Shown here: piece by piece, positions 1 to 11,880 of the stretch
How the letters are laid out: each line of letters opens with the position of its first letter
How positions within the stretch are numbered: position 1 is the stretch's first letter
DNA from: Eutreptiella sp. 'Long Island Sound 2002'
Lineage: Eukaryota; Euglenozoa; Euglenophyceae; Eutreptiales; Eutreptiaceae
Reading direction: 5' to 3'
NCBI GenBank assembly: GCA_964036045.1
Contig: OZ038379.1
Location: 15,202,317-15,266,316, forward strand
DNA length: 64,000 nt
The notes under the pieces: model-generated
What the model saw: the letters and a program-made list of their open reading frames with translations, nothing else
Told to the model about the DNA's origin: nothing
Database searches by the model: none
Program-made: the position numbers and the translations under genes

Positions 1-2473
1 GACAATCAACACCACAAGGCAAGATGCAATCAGGGTTAGGGTTAGGGTCAAAAACACCAAACGGACCAGATTTTTTGAATCCAATTGGGTTGAACGCATA
101 GCCAAATATTTCTTAGGTTGCAATTGTTCACAAACAATACCTGTAGTTGCTTGGTCACATGAGAAATGACACTTTGGCTTTGCGTTCATGCATGTAGTGC
201 TAGTTGTGACAAGATCCCCATTCAAGGGGTGTTGCACAGATGAAATGCGACATTGTGTGTGATATTGCAATTCAACAAAATTGTGCTCGCCCCCCTCATC
301 AAGATGCAGTGAATTGAAAGAGTGCAACTCATGTACATCATGCAACGCCCCCCGTCCGAGCGCAAGTGCACCATGGAAACTTGCCTCACAGGAAAGCTCA
401 GAATTTGTACCCGATTCCAATTCGGGTAAATCATGCAAAGACCCGCAATCAGAAAAGTGGCAATATGTAGTAGATACCAACTCGTGTACATCTTCCAAGT
501 TTTCCTGATTACAATTGTTGGGTTCAATGCTCCGTCCCAACTCACATAAATCATGCAAACACCAATCATCATCCACAAGATGCTTGTGTAGAACACCTCC
601 ATCTGGGGCAAAGCTAGGCTCTGCCGAAGAAGATGCACACTGCACGAAACTTGCTTTTATCTTTGTGGCAGTAGTATCCGCTGTACAATGGTCTAGAAGT
701 CGGATTCTAGTATCCAATGCATAGACGGATTGTAGGATGCCCTCCTCCATATTGATAATTTGTGGTGTCGTGAGATGCGATGTCGAACACAAGCAATCAA
801 GGTTACAATCCAATTCACGTGCACCGCAATCCACTTTATCTCCATCTAAAACCCCTAAGCCACAAACAGGAACTGCATTAGCAGTCAAGCTTTCTTTTAG
901 AGGTGGCCATTTGGGGTATTCAACACTAACGGGGACGGAACAATCACAATCAGACACCGAATCAAACACAGTGCAAGCCATTTCGTCTGCTTCAAAGGCC
1001 CCTAAACCACACACGTCTTTTGTACAATCATGTGGCCTTCTTTTCTGTGGTTCCAATTTGGGGTGGTGAGAATCAAAAGCAATTGAACAATCACGAGAGG
1101 AACCAAGATTTGATGCAATTTCATCTTGAGTAAGAGAACCTAAACCACACACGGCAACATGATCACCATGAAGCGATTCTCTTGAAGGCGGCCAGGGGGG
1201 GTGAAAAACACTAAAAGCATTCGAACAATTGGATGAAGAATCCCTTTCAAATGCATAGTAAATCATCTCATCTTCAACAAAGGGCCCTAAGCCATGCACG
1301 TCAATTGCATTCGGATGCAGTTGTTTTTGTGGCAGCGGCCACTTCAAGTCGCGAACACTGAAAGCAATTGAGGAGCTATCACTAGATGCATACATATCTT
1401 GTGGACTCGTGTTCACCAAAGTGGGCTTGTCAACCACACAATCATGCATAATAGGAGTATGTACGTGTTCATGTACGTCATCAAGCCATTGGTATATCCA
1501 TTCCAAGTCATTCCCGTATTCACAACAGTGTGAAGACGCAAATTGTTGTTTGCTATCATGTGCAACACCGGCAAACTTGTAAATTGTCAAAATGCATGTT
1601 GCCAAACACTTGCACATTTCAAAGGCCTTGCAATATGGTAGCTTGAGGGTTCCAGCTTGACGCTCGGCTATAATGCAACAACCTATGATTAGGGCTATGC
1701 CAAGCTGTAAGTCTCTTTGCGACGACACAAACGAAGGCCAATAAATCCAACCAGCACTAAGGCCCATGGGCCAAAACAAACGCAGACACCAACATGGCAT
1801 ACATCTCCATATCCCAGTGCATTTGACGGGGCAAAGGAGAAATAGCACAAACGAAAAATCAAATGCAATGCATGCCATGGCCCAAAAAGGGTGACAACAT
1901 GTCAAGTCATTGATACATTGGCCCAACGCAAAGAAACACCAAAACAAATTTCTTGCCACAATGCTCCAAAGGCTTTGTGTTACAAACACAATGATCACAT
2001 CCCACAACCACTGCCTATGCAATGCATTGCGACGGGGATAAAGCAACTTGTTTGCCCAATGGACAGTTGGCTGTGTGATCAAAGCAACAACTTCACAGAT
2101 GACCCACACATGAGCAAACTTTACAATGCAACCAACCCACATTGCCTCTAACATCCACAACTGAAGAAGAGGATAGCCACTCCAGTTCCACTTTGGCACC
2201 AATTTTGGCACCAACACCCCCCCAATAATTGTGGTGCAAATTGTACGTTGTACCATATCAAGTTGAATACCCTTGCCAACTCCAAGTAGGTGACCAACTT
2301 CTAGCATGACAAACAGTAGAAAGGACTCCCAAATAGCAATACAAAGTAGATCCACCAGAAGAGCATGATGACGGGCCCCAATACATGCTTGCCTTGCTTT
2401 AGGTGGTGGTTTTGTAGATTCGTGGTTGGAAGCACTACAAGATGAAAGCCGTTTCCGCCAATGTACCCAAGAT
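1..2473 (-). CDS. Multi-pass membrane protein with a repetitive tail; partial, runs off the left edge
   Basis: On the minus strand one reading frame is open from 2473 to base 1, 824 codons without a stop. It has no start in the window and does not end here. A good splice acceptor (ACTCAT then TTTTGCAG) sits directly before 2473, so this is an internal or last exon entered in phase 2. Residues ~28-305 contain about seven or eight hydrophobic stretches, for example LLCIAIWESFLLFVMLEVG and WDVIIVFVTQSLWSIVARN, so a polytopic membrane protein is likely. The remaining ~520 residues are polar and repetitive. The motif V-C/H-G-L-G followed by acidic residues recurs at bases 1299, 1152, 1014 and 867, spaced 46-49 residues. 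H-D-x-x-E-L motifs recur between 600 and 300. The GGGTTAGGGTTAGGG at 33-47 encodes part of this protein. I do not recognise the family. The open length and repeat structure make coding likely; the function is unknown. Confidence 0.68.
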
Positions 2474-3100
2474 CTGCAAAATCAATGAGTAAAGAACAGC
2501 CATCATAAAAATAAAGGGCACAATCCCAAAACGCAATGTTGCACATCCATGCAATGCAAGCTTGTGTGGTCAAGCATATGCACACGTGTGCAACACAAGG
2601 AAGGACACACCGATATCGCCATCGACGGTCAACAATCCAGCGTGCCTTGCCAGGGCATCTCTGTTTGCCACAATCTTGGTCCTCAATGCAATTGAAGCAA
2701 AAGTGGCTAATGTGCACAATGCCGGATTGAATGCGAGAAACCAACTGCAGAATCACCTATGAGACAAACATAGCAGGGAAGCACATGCATGAGAGTGGCA
2801 CATTGACGGAAGCATGCAGTTACAGAGATACGAATATCTTCACTTTTGCTTCATGGAGTTTGTTTCAATCATATACGTGCGCAAAGGCAATTGTTGTCGG
2901 GAGCAAAGCAAGTCACATAACACACCAACAATATGATGTTGAACATGAAGAAGCATTGCATGGCTGCAACAGCTATGGCAACGGTTTGTGCTGGTGATGT
3001 ACAAAACACATACAATGTCTGCAAAAACAAACCGGCAACCGAGATGCTTGGTATTATGCATAGCATATTCCTTTGGCTACCATACGCGAATATTTTCACA
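2474..3100. other. Intron or upstream region of the membrane-protein gene
   Basis: The acceptor for the exon ending at 2473 lies at its lower edge. On the minus strand between 2756 and 2480 there is a hydrophobic, cysteine-rich frame with a C-x2-C...C...C cluster near 2690-2650. It might belong to an upstream exon, but I could not find a donor in the phase the next exon needs. Nothing else is recognisable. Confidence 0.3.
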
Positions 3101-3106
3101 ACCGGT

Positions 3107-3300
3107 CCACCGGTCTTCGTTAACTCACCGTTTCGACTAGGCAAAATCACCAACTGTTCAGTTGAGACCGTTTCGCGCCACTTTAGCTTTCTGTAGCGAA
3201 CCGGTTAGTTCGGGGAGACCGGTCGGACCGGTCCGACCGGTCTTTGCAGACTGAACGGACCGGACCATTTTAGCACACTTTAGCACACTTTGGAGCACTT
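3107..3300 (+). repeat. ACCGGT-rich dispersed repeat, copy downstream of the transposase
   Basis: This degenerate copy contains paired GACCGGTC palindromes (3219-3242) followed by a CTTTGCAGACTGAACGGACC-like stretch and the repeated AGCACACTTT motif. It has the same orientation as the copies at 4216-4366, so the piggyBac-like fragment is flanked on both sides by direct copies of the family. Confidence 0.7.
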
Positions 3301-3434
3301 GGTGATGCGTGTGTAGTGTGTGTGTCCGCATGTGTGTGTTGTGTGTGTGCGTGTGCTGTGTTGTGCGTGTTCACACCTTTGCACAGGCATTGCAATGCAT
3401 GGGAGTCAATCCTCACAAGACATCTATTCATGGT

Positions 3435-4204
3435 TCATTCATGATGGTCCGCAAAGCATTCAACGTGTAGATAGCACCCACATGCTTTGCACTTGTATCG
3501 GGTGGTGCCCATCCCACAATGTACACAAAAGCCCCGCTTCCCAACCACTATTGGTACATGCTTGTCCACCACCTGAATTTGCCTTGCCGGAAACATGTAT
3601 CTCATCAACCTCCATTGCCAGTCAAACATTGTTTCACCCCCCGGACTAAGGCGCAACGCTTGGCATGACGTAAATGCATTTGTTGCCGCTATCCTTAACA
3701 CCATCCCCCCAAGTGCCTTCCACCATGATTGAAACCGGTGCTCTTCCCGGTGTTGTAAGCACATTTGGTTAAACGTATCCACCCCCGGGGCAAACCTACG
3801 GTAGTTGGCAATTATCCCCGGTAGGTGGTATCGTCCACTTCGGTGTGGGAGCGAACCTCCGGTTAAGCAATTGGTTAGTAGTGGTACCACCTTTGCCGGC
3901 TTGCGCCCCACTTTGGGGTTTTTGTATACCGAGAGTGCATACCGATGTTCCTTGTGCACCACCGTGTTCACATCCCCCGGGTCTAATCCAACGTTCCCAT
4001 CTTGCACCAAAGCACTTGTGGAAGTGAGCATCAAGAACGGACGCTCTTGTGCACTTAGCATCGCCGCCGCATCATGAGACCCAAAGAATGAATCCGCCAC
4101 AAGCACCTTTCCGGGTGGAGTCACATCATTCCAAAGTTGCACAATCTCAAACGCATTGTAGTGGCCTGCTAACCGGCTCCGGGACTCTGGACCCACACGA
4201 GGGG
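3435..4204 (-). CDS. piggyBac-like transposase, C-terminal half
   Basis: This ~255-residue frame matches the second half of piggyBac-family (DDE_Tnp_1_7) transposases, which cut and paste DNA with a DDD catalytic triad. The segment VLVADSFFGSHDAA corresponds to the region of the second catalytic Asp. RRFAPGVDTFNQM corresponds to the conserved GVDxxDQM region carrying the third Asp. The last ~30 residues form the family's typical cysteine-rich zinc-binding tail (C-x2-C, C-x2-C, then LH-x2-C and HH). The N-terminal half with the first Asp is not visible; complete members are usually ~550-600 residues. The frame continues 5' into an ACCGGT repeat, so I place the exon start at the acceptor GTGGTGCAG, bases 4212-4205. 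It is either an old fragment or the last exon of the minus-strand gene that lies just upstream (4370-6369). Confidence 0.75.
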
Positions 4205-4215
4205 CTGCACCACGG

Positions 4216-4366
4216 TACAAATACACAACCGGACCGGTCGTTGCAAACTGTCGTAAACCGTTCGGACCGGTACACTTTAGCACACTTCACACGAAGACCG
4301 GTCGGACCGGTCGTTGCAAACTGTCGTAAACCGTTCGGACCGGTCCACTTTGGCACACTTTAGCAC
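4216..4366 (+). repeat. Two tandem copies of a 73-bp ACCGGT-rich repeat
   Basis: TTCGGACCGG recurs at 4261 and 4334, a period of 73 bp. Each copy has paired GACCGGTC palindromes, then GCAAACTGTCGTAAACCG, then the CACTTTAGCACACTT motif. The pair fills the gap between the transposase fragment and the last exon of the acidic-protein gene. Confidence 0.85.
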
Positions 4367-4369
4367 ACT

Positions 4370-4642
4370 TTAAAACGAATTGAAGCACACGCATGCCTGA
4401 GTTCCGGCTTCTGGCTTGGGGGCATCGGCTTGCTGGGCGATCGGCTCCCCTGCGCCTGCCTCCTCCGCTGGGACCTGCTGCGGGTCTGGTTCTTCGGGTT
4501 CTTGCTCTTTGCTCGGCTCCTCCTTGCTCTTCCGCGCCTCGTCCAACTCCTGTTGCAACGCCTTCAACTTCGCCTCCAAAGCCTCGTTCGCCGCATCCTT
4601 CTTTTTGTGTTCACGCGCGGCCTCCTCACGACGTCGGGCGTC
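4370..4642 (-). CDS. Acidic coiled-coil protein, exon 4 (last visible)
   Basis: This exon follows a 72-bp intron (4643-4714) with a GTGTGTG donor and CTGCAG acceptor, both in phase 0. It encodes a highly charged, heptad-like stretch (NEALEAKLKALQQELDEARK) that should form a coiled coil, then a Glu/Pro/Ala-rich tail. The frame reaches a stop at 4370 inside sequence that merges with the ACCGGT repeat. A donor-like GTGTGC near 4385 means the gene might instead splice onward to the piggyBac-like exon. Confidence 0.5.
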   Translation of the reverse strand, partial: DARRREEAAREHKKKDAANEALEAKLKALQQELDEARKSKEEPSKEQEPEEPDPQQVPAEEAGAGEPIAQQADAPKPEAGTQACVCFNSF

Positions 4643-4714
4643 CTGCAGACCACAGACCACAGTGCTGACTCCATGCATGCACAAATGTAGGCTAGGGGAC
4701 CCCTGGACACACAC

Positions 4715-4861
4715 CTCCATTGCACGTTCGGCTTGGATTCTTGCCTCCTCTTGTCGTTCAAACTCCTCGCGCGCCTCTTCTTCCTCGACCAACCTCATCC
4801 TCTCCGTTTGTTCACGGAACCAAGCGACTGTCCGCATCTCTTCGATCTGCTCCCCCAACGT
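4715..4861 (-). CDS. Acidic coiled-coil protein, exon 3
   Basis: This is a 49-codon exon rich in Glu, Arg and Gln (for example EEFERQEEARIQAERAME), continuing the predicted coiled coil. The donor GAG|GTGTGT at 4714 is strong. The 5' boundary is less certain. The AG at 4863-4862 is the only acceptor that matches the phase of exon 2, but its pyrimidine tract is poor. Confidence 0.5.
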
Positions 4862-4995
4862 CTTGGTTTCGGCGTGTGGTTGATGCCAATCACTTGTAGG
4901 AAGGGAACCCCCACGGACCTAAAAATGGCACGGCAAAGGGGGGAGCGAGTTCCACACACAACCCCGAACGGCCATTGGGTGCTCCATACCGTTAC

Positions 4996-5243
4996 GAGCT
5001 CGAATTCGGTGCGTTGCAATTCCCGTTTGAGGGCCATGAACTTCTCGCGCAGCTGGGGAGTGGTGAGCTGGTCCATGGTCTGCACGTGCATCGGCATCTC
5101 CGGAGGAACGGGCCTTGCGGCGGGTTGGGGGATGGCGAGCTGGCGCGCTGCGGGCGCGGCGGGCAGGGCGGGCATGTCCATGTCGGGCTCATCCTTGATC
5201 CCCAAGCACTTCGGACACGTTGCAGCCCCCTGCAAGACCTTCT
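4996..5243 (-). CDS. Acidic coiled-coil protein, exon 2
   Basis: The acceptor TTTCTCCACAG precedes 5243, and its phase matches the end of exon 1 exactly. The exon encodes a C-P-K-C pair, an Ala/Pro-rich linker, then LREKFMALKRELQRTEFEL, a likely helix. It ends at GAGCTC|GTAACG or six bases later at ACG|GTATGG; both keep the frame. Confidence 0.55.
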
Positions 5244-5468
5244 CTGTGGAGAAATGGAATAAAGTGTGCTAAAGTGTGCTAAAGTGAAGCGGTCCGAACA
5301 GTTTACGACAGTTTGCAAGGACCGGTCCGACCGGTCTTCGTATGAAGTGTGCTAAAGTGGACCGGTCCGAACGGTTTACGACAGTTTGTACAGACCGGTC
5401 CGACCGGTCGTCGTGTGAAGTGTGCTAAAGTGAAGCGGTCCGAACGGTTTACGACAGTATGCACAAAC
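5244..5468. repeat. Intron made almost wholly of three tandem 73-bp ACCGGT repeats
   Basis: GGTCCGA recurs near 5291, 5363 and 5437, a period of about 73 bp. Each copy carries the GACCGGTC palindromes and the AAGTGTGCTAAAGTG motif. In the host gene's orientation the intron starts GTTTGTGC and ends TTTCTCCACAG, so only short terminal segments are not repeat. Confidence 0.8.
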
Positions 5469-6369
5469 CTGCGTATTCCTCGTATTGGGGACCACCGGAT
5501 TGACGAAGGGGCTCGACACACTTGCGCTGCGCCACGATGTAATCCGACCGAATGCACAGAGGACCACGAAGAATGCTGTTCGGGCACTCGAACAGCAACT
5601 GCAGCGCTGCCGCCAAAAGTGTCTTGGTGCCGGGTTGGCCACGGAGACATTGCCGGACGTGTTGCCCAAGCCTTGGCAAGGTGGTGCCATACATCTCCAA
5701 CGCGTTGCCCATGCGCACCTCTTCCGCCGACCTCTCTTCGTCCTCGGTGGAGGCCTTCCTGCCTTTCTTGCTTGTGCGGGGCGCCGAGGCGGACTCACTG
5801 CCCTCGGCTTTGATTTCCTTGAAAAATGGGACCGGCAACCGTCTTTTGGTGGTGTGCTTCTCCTTCGCCGGCTTCTTCTTCTTCCTCTCTTGCTCTTCCT
5901 CCTTTGCCTCTTCTTCCGGGATCTCCATCACGCTTTCTCGCTCCTCCTCCTCCTCGTCTTCTTCGTCCTCTTCTTCCTCGTCCTCGTCTTCGTCTTCGGA
6001 CTCCTCGTTCACTTTCCTTTTGCGGGACTGCGCTGCGCGGGCCGCAATCCTCTGGCCCGGAGTAGATGTCTTCGCCTCCGCGATCACCCAACATCCGAGC
6101 ACGTCCTCGGTGACGAAGTCAAGCTCGCCCTTGCTGATGCTGCGCTTCAAGCCCCCGGTCTTCTGGTCCTCCGTGAAGTAGATTGTCCCGGATAGGGACA
6201 TTTTACCGGACGCCTGCGACTCGCACGTGCCGGTGTAGCGGCCGCCGTGCGAGCCCTTCAGCAGCAGCACCACCCGGTCGCCGGCCCGGACCTTCTTGAA
6301 GGCCGTGGGCACGGGCGTCTCGGCGTCCTTCACGCCGGGGATCTTCGTGCCGGGGCCTGAAATCGGCAT
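5469..6369 (-). CDS. Acidic, charged protein of unknown function, exon 1
   Basis: This 301-codon frame reads on the minus strand from ATG at 6369 to a donor GCAG|GTTTGT at 5468. Residues ~20-100 look like a compact beta-rich domain (GDRVVLLLKGSHGGRYTG). Then follows an extreme acidic run of alternating Glu/Asp and Lys-rich patches (residues ~117-185), and finally a helical region with ALQLLFECPNSILRGPLC. Acidic and basic runs of this type are common in nuclear chromatin-associated proteins, but I recognise no domain. The ATG may not be the true start. TTTCAG at 6364-6359 is a plausible acceptor, so an upstream exon is possible. With exons 2-4 the product would be about 520 residues. Confidence 0.6.
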
Positions 6370-6397
6370 TAAAGAAGACTAAGCAACAAAGCGGGGA

Positions 6398-6895
6398 AGA
6401 GCGGTCTGACCGGTCCTGTGAAAAGGCAGCAGGAAGTAGGGGACCAGGAGCGAGGTTCGGAAGACCGGTCTGACCGGTCTGCATGAAACTGTTTGAACCG
6501 ATCTATTTTCATGCTAATGGTGCATCCCACCCATCATGCATCGTTGAAACACCCAAGAGGACATGGGAAGCAAAGTCTGTGTATGTGTGTGTGGTTTGTG
6601 CATGGTGTGTGGTGGCGTGCATGCTGCAACGAGCGCGCAAAGGTACGTTTGGGAGGCAAGTGTAACAAAGTGCTCCAAAGTGTACCGAAGTGGTCCGGTC
6701 CGTTCGGTTTGCAAAGACCGGTCCCACCGGTCTCTGAAACTGGTCTTACTGTTTTTCTCTAAAATACTATTGAGTCTAAGAAAACCACCAAAACCATCAT
6801 TTCCGCCACATTCAAAAACCCTTGACCCAATCCTTTGCCAGAAAGTGATAATTTTCCCCACAAGACCAGACCGGTCCTCCGTCCGGTCTGGTAGC
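6398..6895. repeat. Three degenerate ACCGGT-family copies
   Basis: Copies with GACCGGTC-like palindromes lie at 6398-6485, 6672-6745 and 6862-6895. The middle copy keeps the AAAGTGTACC...GTTTGCAAAGACC order of the 73-bp family. They mark the intergenic side upstream of the acidic-protein gene. Confidence 0.65.
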
Positions 6896-8863
6896 CAAAG
6901 GAATATGCCAAACTGTATACAAGTGCCAAACCCTCCTCTACTTAACACACAACACAATGTGATATCACCTTTTGAAAGATGCCTCACAACATCTTCATCC
7001 CGAACATGGCTTCACATGCATCATGTGCAAAACGGCTCACGATTCATGGCACACAACGATAAAGAGCACAGTTACCTACCTATGGCGGCATCTTTCAATC
7101 ACATGGCAACTACATGCCACACCAATGTTTTACTAATGCTCAATTTAGGGATAGAGTTGGGGGAGCCACAAAAATCAGTGTGCCCAACGTTTTGTACGGT
7201 AGACACATGGGCTAATCTCATATAACCCTTCCAAAAGATCCCCACAATGTCTCTATCATCAACATGGCCTGTAAAGTGCACACATGCTATTCAGGGTAAT
7301 AACTTTGCAAAAAAAAAAGGTAGCCAAAAAGGTGAGTCCTTTGTTGTGCTGTTGTAGTTCCACTTGTCCTTCGTTCGCCCGTGATTGTCAATTCTTGCAA
7401 GGCTTTACCCAATTGTCATTCTTTTGCGCATTCAACATATGACATTGCTAGCAACGTGGGCCTTGGAGATAAGGCGTTAGTTTGTGTACTCTTTCGATAT
7501 ATTCTTGAAGCTCCGTTGTTTTTGAAGGTGTTTCACAACATGGCATTCGGGAAAGTCCGCAGAACAACCTATGCTTTAGGGTTCAAGACTTTGGTTGCAT
7601 CGAACCTTGGTGCTTGGTGTAGTTGGTAACTAGCGGTTGGTGGTTGAAGGCTGTTGGTAGTTGGTTGGTCAAGGTCGGCTGCCAAAGGCTTGAGTATGCA
7701 ATACTCATCATGCACGTGCAAGCAAAAGTAGCATGGAAGCAACCAAAAGAATTGCGTAATCATTGCGGAGGTGACCCGTGGCGGCAAAAAAAATGCCCAC
7801 AAATAGTGCAAAGGAGTGATCCTAAACACCCCGGAATCCGATATATAACACATGTACAATGGAACCTTAAATGATGTTCAAAAATGGTTTGCCTTGTAGC
7901 CAAAATGACATGGAGACTAGAAATAAACCGGGTAAAATGCTGAAATCCATGAACGTAGGTGGAACGTAAAAAGGCCCAAACCCATGTACTCTCCCCATGT
8001 CTTTGGGACATCAACATGTCACACCAACAACAATGGTGAAGGACGGCAACAAACACTTCACAAACGTTACAGAAAAAGAGAGGGGGGGGGAGAGTGAGAT
8101 AACGATGGCAACCTCCCAAAGTAAATTCCAAAGAGCAAAGTGTCAAACCGGGTGGACAAGCAGCAACCCACTCCAACGGTTTGATGGCCACCATTGTTGC
8201 ACCACTCCAAAACCAGAAGTACAACATGCCCATTGCAAAACGGGCTAGAGTGATGACCAATGGTTGCATCAGCACAAAAATATGAAGATTGCCCTAGCTC
8301 AACCACTTCATTAATGGCATGACTTGTGGCCAAAACCCATGTAGTCTCCCTATGTCTCGGGGACATCAACATGTCACACCAACAACCATGGTGAACGACG
8401 GCACCGAAAAGGGAGGGGGGAGAGTGACGCAACGCAGCAACCTCCCAAAGCAAATTCCAAACAACAACGTCTCAAACCAGATGGACAAGCTCCAACGGTT
8501 TGATGGCCACCATTGTTGCCCCACTAATAAACTCGAAGTACTATATGCCATTTGCAAAATTGGCTAGAGCGATGGCCAATGGTTGCATCAACACAAAAAT
8601 ATAGAGATTGCCCTAGCTCAACAACATCATTAATGGCATGACGTGTGAGGAACCAACCCAAGGGTTGGCTAGTCTGTAGTATCAACGGTCACACATGCAA
8701 CCACAAGTGCCATGTGTGGCACACTAAAGTGCAATCTACCTTGCAGTCCAAATTGGGTACCTTAACGATGTTGGGCACCTCGCGTTAAAACACTACCACC
8801 ATCTTGCTGACCTGGGTTGCAACTGTGGTCAAGCCAAGCGAGGCCAAAATGCACCGACTACAC
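6896..8863. repeat. Intergenic DNA with a ~355-bp tandem duplication
   Basis: No gene was recognised. The stretch 7977-8329 is repeated at 8332-8645. For example, TCAACATGTCACACCAACAA begins at 8011 and again at 8366. The second copy lacks about 35 bp near its middle. The rest is unassigned. Confidence 0.6.
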
Positions 8864-9960
8864 AAGCAGCAAGCAAGCAGCAGCACGCGTGAAATGGGGA
8901 AAAATCAGTACTCCGTCGTGGTGCTTCAAATTCGGGTGAAATTTTGGTGGATGATGCCTGTGGGTGTGAAGTACAATCACACAAAGTTTGAGCAAGAAAA
9001 TCCACGGTGGCGGCCAGGAACGGTTGTCGCAAGTGGCGGACCTCAGTTTCAAAAACTGCAATTTAGGGCCAAAAGCAGCCATTTTTGGGCCAAAACAGCC
9101 CTAGAACCCATTCGCAACGGCCAAACGAAGGGAAAGGGTGGGTACACTCTATGTGCGGCTTGACTTTCCCGTGTCAACGAGCCCTTTGCGGCCCTCTAAC
9201 TCCACCATATGTCCCGGAAACGGCCCAAAAAGGCCCCCAGAAGCCCCAAATTTTGCGTAGACTGGCTGGCAACAGCCACAAACCAAGAACAGGCCATATC
9301 TTTGGCTACATGGCTCAAAACGTGATTCCGAGGGCACCTAATCCACCCGCAATCCCCCACTTTTTGTGGTTTCCACCCCTCATAATTGCCCAAACGGACG
9401 CCTAGACCCCCGTACCTAGGCCCGTACCAAGCGGCGGCAAGCTGCTAGCGCAAACCAAACCAAGTGGGTGCCCAAATGGGTCAACAGGGTCCATTAGGGG
9501 CCAAAAAATGACTTTTCTCAAAAATGATCCTAGACCATGTGTGATGCTAAAACAAGTGTTTTTGGACTGTTTTGAGGTTGTGGTGGCCCATTTTGGTCCT
9601 CCGAAAATCCCAAAATGCCTTGAAAATGGGTTGTTTCGGGACCAAAAATGGGTCAAAAAAGGGTCAAAAATGGGTCAAAAACGCATTTTTGCAGCAATCA
9701 TCCTAGACCATTTGGGGTGCACCAACGGGTGAAATGAGCCCATTTTGAGCCCATTTTGGGGGCATTTTGGCCCCTCAGAAGTCCAAAAAAGCCTTGAAAG
9801 TGGGCCTTGTGGTGATGGGGATCACTTGCAAGCTGATTCCACTCTGTCAACGGCCATCAATGTGTGAATCATTCTTGATGTCCCTCACCAGTCATAGCTA
9901 ATGTTCCCTCCCCCACCAGCTCGGTCCCAATGTTCAGTCTTGATTAGTCACTGTCTTGGG

Positions 9961-11880
9961 TCTCAAGACGGCGATGGCGAAACCTCACCCAACCCGCAAC
10001 GCTGCTTGGGGCCATCGGAAAGACGACACTCCTCGCCCCTTGACATGCATGACTGCTTTTTTTGGTGTAAGTGAACGCTGTGCTCCTCGCACATCGATTG
10101 CTGTGCTCCTCGCACGCCATAGTTCCGGTCTTCTTTGTTGGGGGCAGTGCCTCTCTTGAACCGCCTGCCTTCCGTAGAGACTCACTCCCCTCAATCCGCC
10201 CCTTCCTTCTCCCACCCCCTACAGCCCACCGAGCATTTGGTGCCATGGGCAGGCCATGCCCTCAATGCCGAGTGTCTCAATTTCTTCAACAACGTCCATT
10301 GCGACGCGCACCAAGGACCGCAACACAGCTTGGTGGAAAAGCAGGTTGGGCGCCCAACCGAGGACCATCAAAAAAATATTCACCAATATACTCAGACGGC
10401 ACGCATGTGGCTTTGATCATTGGATGTTTGCTACTCCCTTGCATCGGACCTTGCTTGGGCTTGATGCACTTATGCACGCAATGGGCGGGCGAATTTGTTC
10501 TACGGTTTGAAAAGCCCGTTGCCCCGTTGACAATGCTATGCGGCGAAAACGTTGTTAGCTATTGAGAGGTGCCATTGCCCAACAAGACAGGCAACAATAG
10601 CAAGTCAATTGTTTCTTCGGGTTTTGTCGCCGTTATCCCACACCCACTGTCTGCATGGCCGTTGGGCTTCCCCAAAGACGGCGTTGACCAGCCAACCCGG
10701 GAAAGAGAGTGCGCCGTTGAATGCACATGTGAACTAAGTCACAGGGCATAGCAAAGCACCAACTCTTCAGTCAGCAACGGAAACTGGGCTTTCCGAAATA
10801 CACAGGCGTGCGCGGGCCGTGCCCGGGGCGGTCCCTAAGAGCCACAAAAAAAAAGTGTGGGTATCCGTCAAACGCAGCTCAATGGCCGCAGGACACGTGA
10901 AGGAATTTGCACGGTGACCGGCGGTGGTTCAATGGCAACCAAAGCGGTCTTGCTTGCCTTGTCTGTAAGCCACCTTCGTTTCTTTTGATGCTTGCATTGT
11001 GCACACTGACGAGAAGCCACGAACTGAGCAGACTCGAGCTAGGGGAGAGGCTGCACATCTTGTGACACTCTGCCCTGTCATGACCGTTTCGGCTGCGCCA
11101 TGATGCCAACTTCCCATGTGTCCTGTCCTTTGAGTGCCCTGTCTTTAGGATGCCTCACACAACACTACCATTCTCCTCCATCCTTTTTCCCTTTTCAAAC
11201 TGCAGTGTGGCAACCCAAAACAATACTGCACCGCGAATGGAAGCAGGCCTTTTAGTTTAGAACCAGAGTAGCTCCCGCTCTAAGCACAGAATAAGCCACA
11301 CTCTCCATATAGCCTCCCATGCTACAGTTACACCCGCATTTCCTTATTCTTCCAAACACACGCGGACTTGCTTAGACGGGGGTATGAGCCGCCACAGAAT
11401 GAATGAATGAATGAATGAATCGCCTTCGGTCCAGTGATTGCTCCTCGACCTAACCATTGCCTTGACCGAGGGTGGCCATCCCAGTCGCAACCCCGAACTT
11501 TCTTTGTGTGCGAAACATGCCTTGCTTTTGAGACCGACGGCGACCTACGTGGGGCTCCTGCACCAACCGCAACGATCCCGTTTCGGCCACCTACATATGT
11601 TTTGAGGTTTCGGCTCGCATTACAAAGCGCCGGAAAATCTAACTAATGTTGGTGCACTTGAAAAGGCACGCCGTGTGGTATCAAGACACAACTTCGCCGG
11701 CGAAATACGGCACACTAACATGACACAGCGATGCTCGTGTGCGTTAATTCAACAACTCCCACCACCGTTGTGGACGCCGATAAGCGATTGGATGATCTAA
11801 CCTTGAGAAAGGGGTGCAACCGAGCACGAGCTGGAGGTCGATGGAGTTCGTACATAGAGGGCTACAGACGAGACAAGAGA
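9961..11880. other. Left-arm sequence without a recognisable gene
   Basis: Several short frames are conserved in the other arm, but that follows from the duplication alone. I recognise no protein family here. The matching right-arm stretch is 20067-21960. Confidence 0.5.

Noticed and set aside
33-47. Telomere (TTAGGG repeats at the window start)
   Set aside because: Only about two and a half repeats, and they are in frame within an 824-codon coding region.
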